The notes under the pieces are model-generated. The model was not told the origin of the DNA and ran no database searches. It saw nothing but the letters and a program-made list of their open reading frames with translations. Position numbers and translations under genes: made by a program. 64,000 bases of DNA. It comes from Apostichopus japonicus. Taxonomy: Eukaryota > Echinodermata > Holothuroidea > Aspidochirotida > Stichopodidae. The DNA lies in assembly GCF_037975245.1 (NCBI RefSeq), contig NC_092563.1, positions 15,932,594 through 15,996,593 of the forward strand. Reading direction: 5' to 3'. Below, in pieces: positions 1-14,687 of the stretch (its first letter is position 1; each line of letters begins with the position of its first letter).

Positions 1-91
1 CGAAGGAAGCTGAACTTGAAATCGAATATAAACATATATGTATATATGCATATACACTAATTGAAATCTTTAGTATGTAACGCACACGTTG

Positions 92-93
<2 letters not shown>

Positions 94-139
<46 letters not shown>

Positions 140-151
140 TTATATATATAA

Positions 152-182
<31 letters not shown>

Positions 183-219
183 GGCCTATATATATGTATA
201 TACATATACATATATAACA
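94..219. repeat. (TA)n microsatellite with AATTT interruptions
   Basis: Alternating TA over about 90 bp, interrupted twice by an aaattt block so that the tract is close to palindromic, then decaying into atgtatacat-type sequence. It can form cruciforms. No function is inferred. Confidence 0.95.
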
Positions 220-1650
220 TATCTTCTAATTTTTCCTTACGTGTGCGTTATACTAAATTTTTCAATTAGTGTGCGTGTACAACGTTACCAAATAACCACA
301 TGTATAGGCTATACCATATATACGTATTAACTTGTATTGACTAAATTTTAACTATGAAAACGTTACAACGGTTCCAGATAGTCATCAGATTTGGATAGTA
401 ATCCTTACTGAAGAAGCAGGAAAGTGTTTTACCGTAAACTGTATGTAATTTTCTATTCATGTTCGGTCGACGACTTGCATAATAGAGAGGGAGGGAGGGG
501 GAGGGAGTGGGAAGGGAGGAGGGGGTAGGGGAAGGAAGGGAATAGAAGTAAAGGAGCATGGAATTGAATCTTAGAGAATAGGATATACCCAGAGGTAAGG
601 TAAGGAAGCAGACTAGTACAGGAAAGGGGGGAACTGAGGTAGAAGAGTGGACTATCAATTTCTCCTTATTCGTCTCTATTGCCCTATCATAACTGTTCTT
701 AGTGTTCCAATTCAGTACTTTTGATCACGTGATCGTTTTATTCGAAACTTTATAATACGACGGGCGTTAAACATACAAGATACCAACAGGGAATGCGAAA
801 GATAGTTCACCAAAAAATAGGGTAATGTAATCTCATGACAATAATAGTTATAAACACTGTAGTCACTGAAATGGTCTACCCCATACGGGCCCGCTCTACG
901 CTGAGCACTCACTCACACTGGGGAGGGGGTGGGTTGCTTGGGAGGCACGTGCCCCCAATTATCTCCCCAAGATTTAGATTTTATAACCCAAGTATAGGCA
1001 AAGTGGTATACACAAAGCTAGTTAAAATGATAGCACCATATTCCACTTACATGGCCTCTTACTCAAAGAACACATTTCTCAATGGGGGGCATCTCTTTCA
1101 CCCCATCGTTAGACCCCTCCATAGGACGTACATCAGACAAATTATGTGTCCTTCCCACAGCCAAACCATGCCCCACCTCTAACAACCCCCCCCCCCCTTC
1201 CCTACACCCCCACGCAATCGAATACGGGCCTGTAGAATGCTTTCTTTTCAGATTTGATTAACCTATTAATGTACCAGGAAACAGCCGAATGGTTCTGAAG
1301 AGTCTTTTAATAGATTGCGGGTTTATACTTGTTAATATTACATGTCTCCATAGTTTGAGTGACACATTGCTAAATGCAGCTGTGAACTGCATCGCACATG
1401 AATTTGAATTTTGATATATACTTTAGGATGTCACAGCAAGCATTATTGAATTGCCGTAGGGCATGCATCCAGTCATATTACTATACACGCATAATGATTA
1501 TGAGTTTTGATTATTATTACTAATGTTAATTGTTTTATTTCGTAGGAACTAGAATAAAGGATCGTAGCTTTGACAAAGGAGATGATTAAACCTGGCAGGG
1601 TCTCTGCCACTCATTCAGGAAATCCACACATAGTAAAAATAAATTAGGCC

Positions 1651-1651
<1 letters not shown>
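220..1651. other. No gene recognised; G-rich purine tract and C runs
   Basis: No protein family or RNA gene was recognised. Positions 485-540 are a run of GGG/GGGG blocks separated by A or T, which could form a G-quadruplex on the + strand. A C-run lies at about 1187-1199. Short frames here are low-complexity or chance. Confidence 0.5.

Positions 1652-1709
<58 letters not shown>
1652..1709. repeat. (TA)n microsatellite
   Basis: Uninterrupted alternating AT of nearly 60 bp directly after an aggcctatt sequence. Confidence 0.95.
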
Positions 1710-1713
<4 letters not shown>

Positions 1714-1904
1714 TGAACATCTTGTCCACGAGGTACAAAATGACTTTCAATCCATACTATATACAACCATGGAGCTATAAACAGCTCCACGATACAACCT
1801 GCAGCATCGATATATACCATGCATGGTTTTAACAGAAGACAATGCCTGCAGTTTTCATTATAAATCGAAAGTTTAACCTATATACGGAACATTATGTTAA
1901 AACA

Positions 1905-2121
1905 GCGGCTATGCGATATGGTTGCCTACAAACATGGTTTACCCTGACGAACGGTAACGATAAAACCTGTAATGATGTACAGACTTTCAAAATGTTATAT
2001 TATGTGTCGCAGTATATATGACGTCAGAAATCAAACGTGTATATATACAGGATACATATATAGGGGCTATACGATATGGTTGACTATGTACACGGTTGAC
2101 CCTGATGAACGATAATGGAAC
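1905..2121 (+). repeat. Diverged direct duplication (about 60-bp units, 158 bp apart)
   Basis: Positions 1905-1965 and 2063-2121 share the blocks GGCTAT.CGATATGGTTG and ACCCTGA.GAACG.TAA with scattered substitutions. Both lie in the same orientation, so this is an old local duplication. No coding potential is evident. Confidence 0.6.
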
Positions 2122-2818
2122 TTTAGATCTGATTATGTCAAAATCATTGTCGTACAAGGAAGTCCGTTTCAGATATTATCTGTCGAGAAAAGCATGTAAT
2201 ATAATGCAGGCTTCCATAAACATTGTTTAATGTTGTAATTTTAAGCGCAGTGTGATGTCAGACATCTAACTGGTTCAAACTGTTTACTATACAAAAGATG
2301 AAAATAAAACAAGAGTAAGTACAAGCATCTGCATGCACGTATCTATCTTACGAACCAATTTGTGTATCTGATGGAGCCACATTTCTTTATCAATTATATC
2401 TACATTATATATACCAGGAAATCAGAAGAGTTGTGTTCCTGAATGTCTCCTTTATAAGGCCATATCTCTACGCACAAGTAAAGTTCTCATACACAAGCTT
2501 TCGACAAAAACAATACCTATATGAATAAAATGTTTCAATAATTACCCAAGTTTATTTCCGTAAATGTTGGCCGCATACTTGATATGCCATAGGGAGTATT
2601 AAAATAAGAACATTACATGTAATGCTGCTATATACTCCGCTGCTTTATACGACGGTACGTTCTAACTAAATCGATGCATCTCGGTTAGGGCCGTTTGCAG
2701 GGAAAGGAGTGCTTGTGTGTTTTAAGTTTTAATACCACTTGTGAACAACACAGTCACCGGGTGGGGCTTAGTATCATAGAGGGGTTTCCCTTGGGAATGG
2801 TGGTACCAGGTCCAGGCA
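2122..2818. other. No gene recognised
   Basis: AT-rich unique-looking sequence with no recognisable protein, RNA or transposon signature. Confidence 0.4.
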
Positions 2819-2904
2819 GCCTCCCCACCCCCACCCCAACTCCCCCACCCCAACTACCCCAACTACCCCACCCCCACACCACCCCACCCCACCCCCACCC
2901 CCGG
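2819..2904. repeat. C-rich ACCCC/ACCCCC tract
   Basis: Repeated CCCCA and CCCCCA blocks on the + strand. The complementary strand has many G4-5 runs and is a good G-quadruplex candidate. Open frames over it (Pro/Thr-rich or Gly/Trp-rich) are artefacts of composition. Confidence 0.85.
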
Positions 2905-4838
2905 CCGAAGCCCTTTTCCACTTGCTTGTTGGTTTTAAGGTTTAATGTTTCATGTCTCGATTTGTTGAAGAAAAACACAAACAGTTTGTTGCCTTGGCGT
3001 TTGTTTTATTACTGTTCAATTATATTTCTGCTTTTTACAAACCTGGATGACCAGGACAGGTCCCCATAGCCATGCTGGGTACATGAGGACATTGCCCCCC
3101 CCCCTCTCACTACCCCTCCCCACCAAGCCCCCTTTGCTACCCTACTCAGAACAAAAGCTTCACAAATTATACCACACGAGTATTCACGTACTGTGCCCTC
3201 CTTGAAATTGTTGGCCCATGTCTCCCTTCCCACGGAACTCAGAATCCCTGCCTAAGGAGTATATCTCTCACCACATCCGGGCTCGTTAATAATATAGAGA
3301 AACCCCAGCATTGCACCAACGTAACCATTGTTGGAGATTACAGATCTTAGCGTTGAAGTCTAAATGAATAAATGAAAAATATAAAAAAAAAATATCTAGA
3401 GATACTACAGATGCATCTCCTTTTTATAAATGAAACTAAAACAGTAGCTTTTGAATGAGGCATTCATGAGGCAGTTCCTTCATCATGTGAATTCGAACAA
3501 CGTATTATCCAGATCCCAGACAATACTTTCTAAAATGTTGTAATGCAAAAAAAAAAGAAAAAAAGAAGCAATCGTGTTTCATCGTGAATAAGAAAGCGAA
3601 AGCCATGTAATGGAAAACGCCTGTGGCTATCCCTCCTGATAACCTTTTGTCTAATCGGGTCGACACGGTTGTTTACGAATGAATTGAATGGAAGGCGGCG
3701 TTCTTTGTTGTTCAAATCATGAAAAGTTCGATCTATTTTGTGATGAAAATCTATATCTACATGGTAAACAAATTTCAGACAAAATGCACGAAACAAATTC
3801 GGTCTGTTTCTGAAAGTTCGGTTAAAGTATCCTTTTCAACTGCTTAATCAGTGTTTTTGCATTTATTATTGTAAATTATTAAAAAGTTGTTTTCCTCCCT
3901 CCCCCCCCCCCCCCACAAACACGCACAATAAAATACAATATGAGAGTACAGTTGATATTAGTATGGCTGATCACGAAGCTAAACTAAAAGTTCAATTGTG
4001 TTAATAAATTTCAAGACGCTTCTTAATGTCATGAAAATAATATGAAAAGTATCTGGGCTGCGGAATTTCTGGAATTAAAATGCAACATGTAATTTACCTT
4101 TCAAAAATGTCGATTACCGGTATCTGTAATCTAAACGTGAGCATAGCGCACCGGTTTGTTAAAAAAAAAAAAAAAACAGGAAAGTTTTCAACGGATGTAA
4201 GAGGATGGACTACATCTCAAATTGTAATCAATATTCGTGATGTCATATATATATATCTGTACACGGACAACACATCAAAACGTATTGTTTTTCAATATTT
4301 TTACGCTGATGTAATTAAGATACTTCAGTGCAATTGAAATTTGTGATTATTTGTGATTATTTAATTGTGATCAGATAAATATCCCCATCCCTACCCAACC
4401 CTCACCCACCCACCCCCACCTCAACCCAATCGCACAATTATTGAGTTATTTTGCGGTGATATAATAATTTATACAACGTCAACCTTCCTTATCCATTTAA
4501 TTCGATATCACATGGATGCGAGTAATGTCAGTACGATGTGGGTTTTAAATAAAGATAGATAGAGAAAGTCAGAGGCAGGGTGGGGTGAGGTGGGAGTGGT
4601 GGTTGGGTGGGTGGGGTGACAGACATCCACTTGCAAAATGACGTATCGACGGTACTGTATTAATGGCCTGTCTCAGGACCATTTGTTTTGTTAAATGAAT
4701 GTATTTGCTGATGCTTGCGTATGAGCTCTTTTGATGTAGCGCAAACACTCTTATGAAGCTCATTTAAAGATCATCAGTACTGGCCCCAAATCTGAGCACT
4801 CTAAAACAAAATTGCTATTTTCCTGGACGAACTGGATT
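2905..4838. other. No gene recognised
   Basis: AT-rich sequence with A runs and C runs (for example around 3096, 3903 and 4391). Nothing in either strand resembles a known protein or structural RNA. Confidence 0.4.
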
Positions 4839-4845
4839 GATGGAC

Positions 4846-4876
<31 letters not shown>

Positions 4877-4913
4877 CGGACGGATGGATCGAGTGACGGA
4901 GTGACGGATGGAC

Positions 4914-4947
<34 letters not shown>

Positions 4948-5038
4948 ATGGATGGATGGACGGACGGACGGACGGACGGAGTGACAGATGGACGGATGGA
5001 CGGAGTGACGGATGGACGGATGGACGGATGGATGGATG
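4839..5038. repeat. GGAT/GGAC tetranucleotide array
   Basis: About 200 bp of mixed GGAT and GGAC units with a few GAGT(GAC) interruptions. It produces artefactual frames of Met-Asp-Gly-Trp repeats on + and His-Pro-Ser-Ile repeats on -. The GGAC/GGAT alternation and repeated ggagtgacgg interruptions indicate amplification of a longer compound unit. Confidence 0.95.
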
Positions 5039-8000
5039 ATATCTCGCCAACCTTTTCATTTCCTCTTGTCCGCAATCTTACTGCCCTTTTGTTCTGTCAC
5101 ATTCTACTCTTTTCATTGTTCAATGGGTCCAAATTCGTTATCAGTCTATCTCTCTATATTAATTGTGTCCTTAAATCTGTTCTCGTTATAGTCTGCCTTT
5201 GACGGATCCTCCTGTTAGGTTCGAAATGTCATTCCGTCTATCTTTTTACATTTGTATACCAAAACATTAAACAAGTTGTACAGCATGGCTAGTCTGATGT
5301 ATAGGCTGTACAAGACACTGTATCCTTCGCAGCCTTGTAGGACACCATCTAGTATGGTCATCCGGACGAATTGTACACTCTTAAACAGTTCCAAAGAATG
5401 AGGGTGACGCGGGAGGTACGGGGGGAGTGGGTAGAAGGGTCGGCTGATAAGGCACATCGTAACTGCAAATAAATTAGGACATTCCATGGTGATACAGCAA
5501 AGCAGTTACGCGAATCGATCAGACGACAAGTCAAACGGATACACGCGAATACACATGCTATAGTTTTGCTTCATCAGATTAAAGTGCCTACAAACGCGGT
5601 GCGCAAGCTGTATGAAGTCAAGTTGTGACAATAACAAGCGCGTGCCGACGCTTGCGCACTCGCATCACCGTTTTGGTTTTGTGCGTGTGTGTGTAGAAGT
5701 CGTAGATGTAGCAACTTTCAATGTTATATATATATATATATATAGAATATCGTTGCTGTTTCCTCTCTTATGTTACCCTCCTCTGGTGCCCGGCATTGAT
5801 ATATAGAGCCTCCGATTACGCGATTACCGTTGACGGGCAACGGGCATGTTCATATCAAGACAAACAGACAGCCGCACGATTTGGAAGCGGAAGATTACAC
5901 CATTGCGTATATGGGCTATATGGCACACGTATATTCTCGTCGCCCGGAGATGGGCAAGTATAGCGGCTATATCATCTATCAATTAAGAGATGATAAAATT
6001 GTCGGACATTTTTGACATTGTCATAATTTATCTACTGATGCAGAATGAAAAGTATAGCATATAAGTGACTGACAATCCGGGATATTTTTGTACCTCACCG
6101 TGATGTTCCGCCAATGGCGGTGACTTGGTTATATAATGGTACAGAAAAAGACCCTTTAGGGTTGCACCATCATTTACGTTAAAAAAACGGATCACCAGAA
6201 ACGTATAGAGGTACCCCCTTCCCAATTCCCCGCCCACCCACTCCCTCACCCCACCACACGTTTATTAATAGCGTGCGGGGTGTATAACAGTACTATTTTT
6301 TCTTTATCATGTTATGTCTCACAGTTAATGTGCAGTCAATACAATCGGTACCGCATATACAGTATACAGCATCGAACAGCTGGCGGTAACATAATTCTAA
6401 TCTTTCCTCAAACTTTCTGAGTTATTCTTTTGTCTTGTTTTCTGCTGCTGTTTTTTTTTCTTTCTTTTTTACTCTATTGCTGGATTCCTTAATATTTTCT
6501 CATCCAAATTAGATAATGATCCATTTGACCTAATATAAATACTGTTTGATTCTCGATTGATTCTTTTTCATTGAGTTCATGAAAAAGTGAACGACTCGAA
6601 ATATAAACCTATACTCGATTGTTCAATCGTATAAGCCTATCAGGTCACCCTTTTTTTGTGTGTGTGTGTGTGTCTTGTTTCGCTTCTTCTTTTTCATCTT
6701 CCTCTTCCTCTGATTTAAATAGTTCCCATGTGGACAGATTAACGAAATGACGCGGCGTTGTTTTTCTAACATTGCCATGATCTCGATATAGTGTTATTCT
6801 TTGAGAAGTGAATGTAATGGGGCGAACTTCCGTGATTCTCTGAAGAGATGAAAAAAGTGTGATGGTTTTTGCACTTTTGTATGTGTAAGTCTCATCTCAG
6901 AGTCAACAGCAAGGTACAATTATAACTCCATCATCCCACATTTAACCTTCCTCTGACCTGATGATAAAAGTATGTTGCAAAAACGATGTATCGAGATAAT
7001 CCGAATTGGAATCGTTATACCGCTTTTGTTTTTGAGCTGCCTGTTGGTTCTATACTATGTAACGTTGATACAAACTAGGGCTAGGCTATATCTTAATGCA
7101 GTATTGATCCTTGCAAAATTCCAAGATGGATAGTATGCTGTAATTGCTAGAAGTTTTGAAAAAAAGTACTTTCCTGGAGGTTTTTACTATCCAAATTGTT
7201 CTCGGTCATTCTAAATGAACACACAAGATGTTTGAATGTCCCAGTGAGGTAAATTACCTCTAGGGTGATAAACAGAAATAGCTTAAGAATTTTGACCAAA
7301 GGTGACCATATTTGAATATTTGGCACATTTGGGGCCAATACAGCATACCGTTAAGTTATCAATTGAGATGAAATTTGGAGCCCTTTACAAGGCCAATTCT
7401 ATTGTGTCCAGTACTGAAAGGAAAAAAACGGACGTAGCCTTCTGCATCTGCGGGTATCGGACGAATTCCGTTGCAGTCAAATAATGTGTGCACCCGTCAG
7501 AATAAGACTTTTAGCTTCAATATAGAACTTGGTATAGCCTACACTTTCAGCATACACGACGTGGGATAGGTGATATGATATGATTACACTTCCAGATTTG
7601 TCGATAGATATTAAATATGAAAAACAAAACAAAACAAAAAAGATTAAAAGGAGACAGAGAGGGGTGGGTGGAGAGAGATGTGGAGTGAGAAAAATAGTCA
7701 TTGATGATGACTGTTATAACGTATTTAGCCTATACCAAATACCTCAATGATACCAGTACATGTAAACCTACACCACGTATCATCTAATCTTTATCATACA
7801 AACCTTGGTTATGACATTATATATAAGGATACCTCGGTAATGAAATATTTACAGTATTGCAAGAATTCAATCATTTCGATGAGATTCCCTGTTTTGTTTT
7901 TTTGTTGCAGCAACAGCATTAGCAAGGCCGTTCACTACGTTTAGTCATGTTTAGTCGTAAGTCTGTAATAGATTTTTATCATGGAGAAGGCACGCGAATC

Positions 8001-11000
8001 AAAATCCTTGATTGTTGTAGATGGATGGAATGGCTTCCGGTTATAGTGGTTGATCATACACATCGATAAGATGACCTTGTCCTCATAGCGCAGTCTTCCA
8101 CGGCGGGTTAAAGAACTCATTTTGAGCAGTCAAGGTACTGACCCGGTTACAGCCATGTCATGGCATGCCTCATCGCAACTGGAGGGGTATATTAGCAAGA
8201 ACGAATAACATACACAAACACAAAACATAACAGGTTATGTGCTTCATGGTTAATCGAAAACACACTATCAGGAATTCCAAGTTGGTATAAAGTTCATCTG
8301 ATTAGCTTCCATTTTTTTTTAGCTTTCGACAAATTGCTATGAACGGTTTTTTTTTTTTGGGGGGGGGGTAGGCCTCCTTTTTTGGAGGTATAACGTCTGA
8401 CCAAATTATATCCCAGACATTAAGAAGTATTATATATGTTACTTAAATGGCTGAAGTTGAGGGAGAGAGTATTTTGAGATTGATAGTGAAACAAGATGGT
8501 TAATGTTTGAACATAAGGCTATTAAGTTTTTTTGGACATATTTGAGGTTAATACACATGTACACCCTATCAAGCAAAAGTGTACATAGTTTATCTCTGGC
8601 ATGCCTTCAACCCTTAAGGTAAAGTAAAAAAGCTTCTCCCCCACCCCCACCCCACCCCGACCCCTTTCTTTTTGTTAAAACTTGTTTGGCGATACTAAGA
8701 TACTTTCAAGAATTTATTTAACCCCCCCCCCAATAAAAACAAAAGAAAACATTGATGCCAGAAAACGTCAATTTTATTTCTAAAGTGAACACGATACAAT
8801 TGCTTTGCTTTTTAAATTATGACCCTTTGGTTTATAGCGCCTTCGAGATAAACGAAGGCTCTTTCTGTTCTCACGCCTATTATAACCAGATTATACGATC
8901 GGTTTACGACTGGCCGAAAAATAAAAATACATACATGAATGTTGGACAATTATGTATATATACATAGGAAAGAACTATCATTTTCAGGGATTTTTTTTTT
9001 GCATCTCTGACTCTCTCCACCCCTCTCCTTCCCCCCCCCCCCTTCACTTTCTCTCCATTCTCTCGTTTCTCTATCTCTCTTCTAACTCATAATACATCGA
9101 TCGATGATATGTAAAATTAATAAAACAATTCATGGGTACTCATTTCTGACAAGTCTTTTTATACGCCTTAAAAGACGCGAGGTTTATTTGTCTTGCCTAT
9201 AAATTGCTGATTTCGTACCGCTTTTCTACCGGGGATGTCGAACATCACCCTCCCTGGGAACCACGCCTGAAAACTTTCTCAGGGCAAAAAAAAAAGCCTG
9301 CGAAACTTGGCGGAATGGGACTCAATAATGTAAACACACGATCCACAGACCCCATTACTTCCTATTCTGGCCCCCACGTTGCCCGCGTTCCGGCTGAATC
9401 GTAAATTTCTCACTGTCCAACTGGTAGGTACATCGAACAATTAAATGACACTCGCCTACCTTTGGAATGTTTTCCAATGAAATGAACGAGTTAACGAGCT
9501 ATATGGAAAGACATATTTCTCCGCGAAAGAGAGAGAGGTTGAGGGTGAGAGAGGTGGAGAAAAAAGAAATAATAATGATGGTAACGACGAATTGAGGCAT
9601 GAAGATATATCGTAAACTGTACACCCTTAAACTGAATCGGAACATCAACACACTGACTTATGATGATATCGATAGACATCGTCAAAACTCGAAATAATTT
9701 CTGCAATGAAACAATGTTACTTTTTTATTTTATTTTTTTTATCTAAAGTTGTCAGAAAAGGGATTGATCTCTAAAGGAATTGGACAGACGTATATGCACA
9801 TTCCTAAATAATAAATTAAAATATTAAAGCAATTTTGCCTGAAATTAGTTAACATGATCTTGGTTAACGTACTAGGCTTTCATCACGCAAAATTTACCTT
9901 ATATCAATCTAAGATTGGTTAAATGTATTTCTACGAAATGTTGGGAAAAAATATCGCAAACGATTGATATAGAAATATATTTTAATCAGTCAAAGTTCTA
10001 GGAAGTAATTTTATTTTTCATCTGCGATTAAACTATAAATAGCTACAAAGTATTGATTCATCAAATCTAGTGAGTATACAACTATCTTTCTTTTTTATTG
10101 TTTCAAGAATGTAACGTTTAAGCTTCTTTTTATCTGACCCCCTCCCCCACCCCCATCCCCCTTTTTTCATTGACTCGGCCCAGTATAATTGTACGTTCAT
10201 GACAGGAGATACAAACCCAACCTTTGTCATAAGTTATATGTGTGATGAACAAGTTACCTAAGAAACTAAAAGAAAAATCGTGTTTAATATCGGAGGTATT
10301 CAAGTTTTAATGTCCATTCACGAACAACACCTTAGGCTTGAGCAAGTCTAAATATGGCACCCCGTGTACATGCAGTTTTACCCCTTACCCCCCCCCCGGC
10401 CCCCATGTGAATCTCATGGGCTGAAATGTTTAATGGTTTTCTCGTTTATTACAACATGTATCTATCCGTACTAAAGATCATTATTTTGCAAATGCTAAAT
10501 ATGAAATGTAGCATAATTGAAGTTCTTCACTGCACGACCTAACACTGGCATTGGTTTCTCGAGTGTAAACACCGTTTATAATTCACCTTGGAAATATATC
10601 TTAAAAAAAAAAAACAGGGAGAAATGAAAAGGTTTGACCTCTTGTATTGACGTCACGTTGATAAAAATGACCGCCTCCTAACACACCAATTATCACTGAT
10701 ACCTAACAAACAAAACTAGATTTTCCTTAAATGTTTTTAGGGGAATTGTTTGGCACAAATAGGTTTATGGTATTATATAAGTCTAAAGTTGATGGTTGGA
10801 TTTTTGGCTGTACTTGAAAGCATTGTGGTTTAACTATAGAAGAACTATAAAAGCGCATGCGTCAACTGTACCCTGTGCCTGAAAGTGACGCGTTTTGATG
10901 TTAAATATCAATTATAAATCATTTCTGAATCAAAACCTACATTACCCCTGGTCGTGTTTCATTTCGGCTAGTTTTTGTACTTGGATCACATTCTAAAGAG

Positions 11001-14000
11001 CTCAGCACTAGCTGACGAAGTATTTCTCATGTAAATCTTGATACATTATTTTTGATATCACCTGATTTTATCCATAAACCACGTCACACTGACGTGAACT
11101 GCTGTCACTACCACTGCTCATGTTCTGTTAACGTTGCATAAAGTACAAGGGGGGGGGGGGGTGCACATGATTACTACATGTCATTTAAACTATTAAAGAT
11201 GGTTATCAGTTCTAGTACCCAGACTCCCGTAAAAATGAATTGATCCGGACGCGTCTAAATATATCTATATATATATCTAAATATATGGAAGTAAAAGTAG
11301 TCTAAGACTATGCACTACTTGATAAAATCAATCGATTTTTATATCATATTTCTATATCTCCAAACTGTACAAGGATATAACATTTCTCAGTTTTATTTCG
11401 TTTTTTTTTTTTTTTTTTTTTTTTGTGGGTAAAAACGCAATCATCCAAGTGAAAGAAATGTCTATTAAATTTGTCGTAAAAAAAAAAATCGGGTGGGAGT
11501 ATTGTTGAGACTTAAAGATCTCCAGCGCGTATAAAATTTAATATATGATCTGAGATAATGATAATTTGATAACAATCCGTGGTGATTTGCGAAACTTTTT
11601 TCTGTATTGTCATACTTTGATTGTTCAGTCTTTTGTTCTCCGTCTCAGTCTGCATGCATGTGAATATCATTAAAAAACCATGGTCTCGTTTCACAGTAAA
11701 TTGATGGGGAGTGGGTGTGGTAGGGGGGGGGGAGGGTGAATTTAAAGGGGTTTCGAAAGAGGCATTCGAAAATAATGTTGAAAATTGTTCATGTTTACTT
11801 TACCTTTTCAAATTTCAAAATTCTCTGCCTGTGACTTCTTCATTCAGAGATAAGAAAATCCCGTCGTACTTCAAAACACATGAAAGCTTTATATACTAAA
11901 TGTTAAATCAATTTTATTTTATAATTTTCCTCATCGACACAACCCATCTCGCAATGAATATGACATCGCCGGGGAATCGATTCTCTAACCCCCCCCCCCC
12001 CTCCCACCTCCCATTGGTGTAATATCAAGCTTCCTCAGACCATTGACGTATATGACATCTATGTCAGTGAATAATAAGGCTTCCATACTCAGACTCTATA
12101 GGAAAAGAAAAGAAGAAAAAAAGAAATATTTATTGCATTATGATAACATAAATGACACTGACCGTATCACCTTATCGCTGGTGGTCCAAAACTTTGTCTC
12201 TGAAGCGTAAAATGTTGTTTTCTTGGCATAATGCTCCCCGAAGAATACCGGTGAGGGAATTACCCTTTAAAGGGGAGGTTATTCATGGCATCTATTTGAC
12301 ATCTGCACGATACCTTATTATGTATTGTGCGGGATGTTTGATTGTCCAGTAACAAAAATACAACAACAAAAATATGATTTTTTTTAATACAAATTCCATG
12401 GTTCTGGTTGGATAAAGGGTGTTTTAATATGTCATCTGTCGACGGATTTGATGGTCCTGTGAGAGTGTATCATCTTTTAATGTTAAGCAAACTTTTTTAT
12501 TTTTTTATTTGTATGCATTGTTTGTGACTACGATATTGCAGTCATACAAATCAAGTTAAGAAAGGTTTTGTATATACGAATAATTCCCTGCTGATATCGC
12601 CTGCATGCCTATTCCAGTAGCCCACTTAACAAATAAGTAAAAACATCAATATGTCAACATTAACACAAATGTTTATTCCCAACCATCATGAATGTTTGAA
12701 ATACAAGTTAATTAACCTGGGTTTTTTTTTAAACCGCCATTTATTCTAAAAATAATAACTTCCCAGAATTTCTTTAATGTTACTTTGCTACATTTAAAAG
12801 AACAGGATCTGGACACGTCGCGATTTTTGAACTTAGGTCAAAGGTCAGTGTACCTATAACTGTATCAAATGATTGTTTGAAATACTAGCGAAATTTTTAC
12901 ACGCCTTTGCAATAAAAGATAATTAGATTCTAAACATGTGGGTGAACCTTCAATTTGACACTCGAAACCGTTTTGTAGCAATTCTTGTAAGAACTGAAAA
13001 CAAACGTTTCACAAAGACATTTGAAAGCCAAAAATGTTAAAGTAACTATTCCAGCACGCTCTGTGAGACATAGAGATAAATAATACTTTTTAACAGTATC
13101 CGGAAAAGGTTGCGCTCTGTCTCCGTTGATCGATAAGGAGATAACTTATAAGCTACCATATAGACTAAAGAAGATAAAATCATTTCTGCCGGGTCCTCCA
13201 TCCGGGTCCTATGAAAATATATTAGTTCATTCTTTACCCATATACCCCTCCCGATGCCTAACCATAGTGCATTGTCAGTGATAAGGCACCATCGTGCTTC
13301 ACGTCCAGTTTGGCGTTCCACAAATACCCCAGAAACCGTATGAAGAGGTCCCTTTAAATCTTCAAACCGGGCATCAACGGAAAATCGTCTCCCCGGAGGA
13401 ATAAAGAAGCTGAAGTCATTTTCTGATTTGGGGCGTGATGCCTTGTCAATTCAATTTACTGTCTCGTCTGTGTTGTTTCTCTTAGTAACAATAAATTTTG
13501 GTAATTTTTAGTCAGGGCTTTCCAATCTTGATTCCCTTTTCGCCACTAGAGATTCCTAACAGGATCTTCTCAATTCAAAACATTCCCCTTTTCTTGAGGC
13601 CAATGACTCGATCAGACGAAAAGGTCATTAGCATGCCACCCTAAACTCTGCTAGAAAGTATAGGCCTATATCTATACGCATGGAGTCATGAAGTCCATGA
13701 TCTACGTATAAAAAAATAACTAAAGGCGAGAGAAAGGTCACTGTTGCCTCTACCTGAAGAATAGACTCCTTAACAGGAGATCATCCACAAAACATTTTCC
13801 TTCTTCATTGAATCAATGACTGGCCTAAGTTTATCCTCATCAATGTATGGGAATAAGATATTGAATAAAATTACATGATTAGAAAGTGGAATTTTTATTA
13901 CGTCCTCAAGCAAATGCGCAAACGATATTGTCGATAAGCTTACTATTTTTTTTTTTTAAACGAGTAGTTTTATAGTTCGACAGCTGTCCCGATAAAGTGC

Positions 14001-14687
14001 AAGGAGTCTTATCTCGTTACATATTTTTTAACGTTCAGAAATTAATGTGATGTAAGGTTTTGTAACAGGAGAACTTATTCTCAGGGACACGATGACATTT
14101 TCCATTAGATGCCTATCGGCCTATGTAAGTGTATTATTTAAAGTTCGGACGATTTACATGAAAAGTTGAAGCAAACAGTGTGATTTCATATGATGTGAAT
14201 TGACTAACTAAAAATGGTGCTCTTTATTTTTCACACATTTTGTTCGAAAAAAAAATGTTGTTTTTCCTACTTGTTTGATTCTTGATTTGGCACGATTTAA
14301 ATTGTAAAGCTTATGCAATATCAATGAAGATGACATGTTCATATCCTGATGTAGCCACTATTAAATTAGACAGGACTTGAGATTATCCTGATTTTAACCG
14401 ACTAGCGGAACGATCTTTGGTTGAATGTAATCAGCAAAGAGACGGACTTACTTTTGTAGCTAAAATCATCTTTTAATTAGGAAAAAACTAGCAGTCGAAT
14501 GAACATAAACAAACATTAGTTCCAAACATTACCCATGATTCATCTCACTTACGATTTCCTTCTACACAATAAGGTTTTTGCTGTCTTTTTCCGCTTTTTC
14601 CGGGCATTTTTCTCCCATTTGTGTGAATCTTTCTAACAAGTGGCTCTTCTAATACAAATGAAATGCTGAAAAGTTTTTTTTTTCTCT
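5039..14687. other. Nearly 10 kb without a recognised gene
   Basis: AT-rich DNA with many homopolymer tracts (polyA, polyT, polyG near 8362, 11150 and 11725). Short frames are present but none matches a family I recognise. The stretch 5815-6015 is locally less AT-rich and holds a 61-codon frame starting at 5830 (containing DYTIAYMGYM); it may deserve a homology search, but I assign no function. Confidence 0.4.

Noticed and set aside
4760-5202. His-Pro-Ser and Met-Asp-Gly-Trp repeat proteins
   Set aside because: Products of the GGAT/GGAC tetranucleotide array on the two strands.
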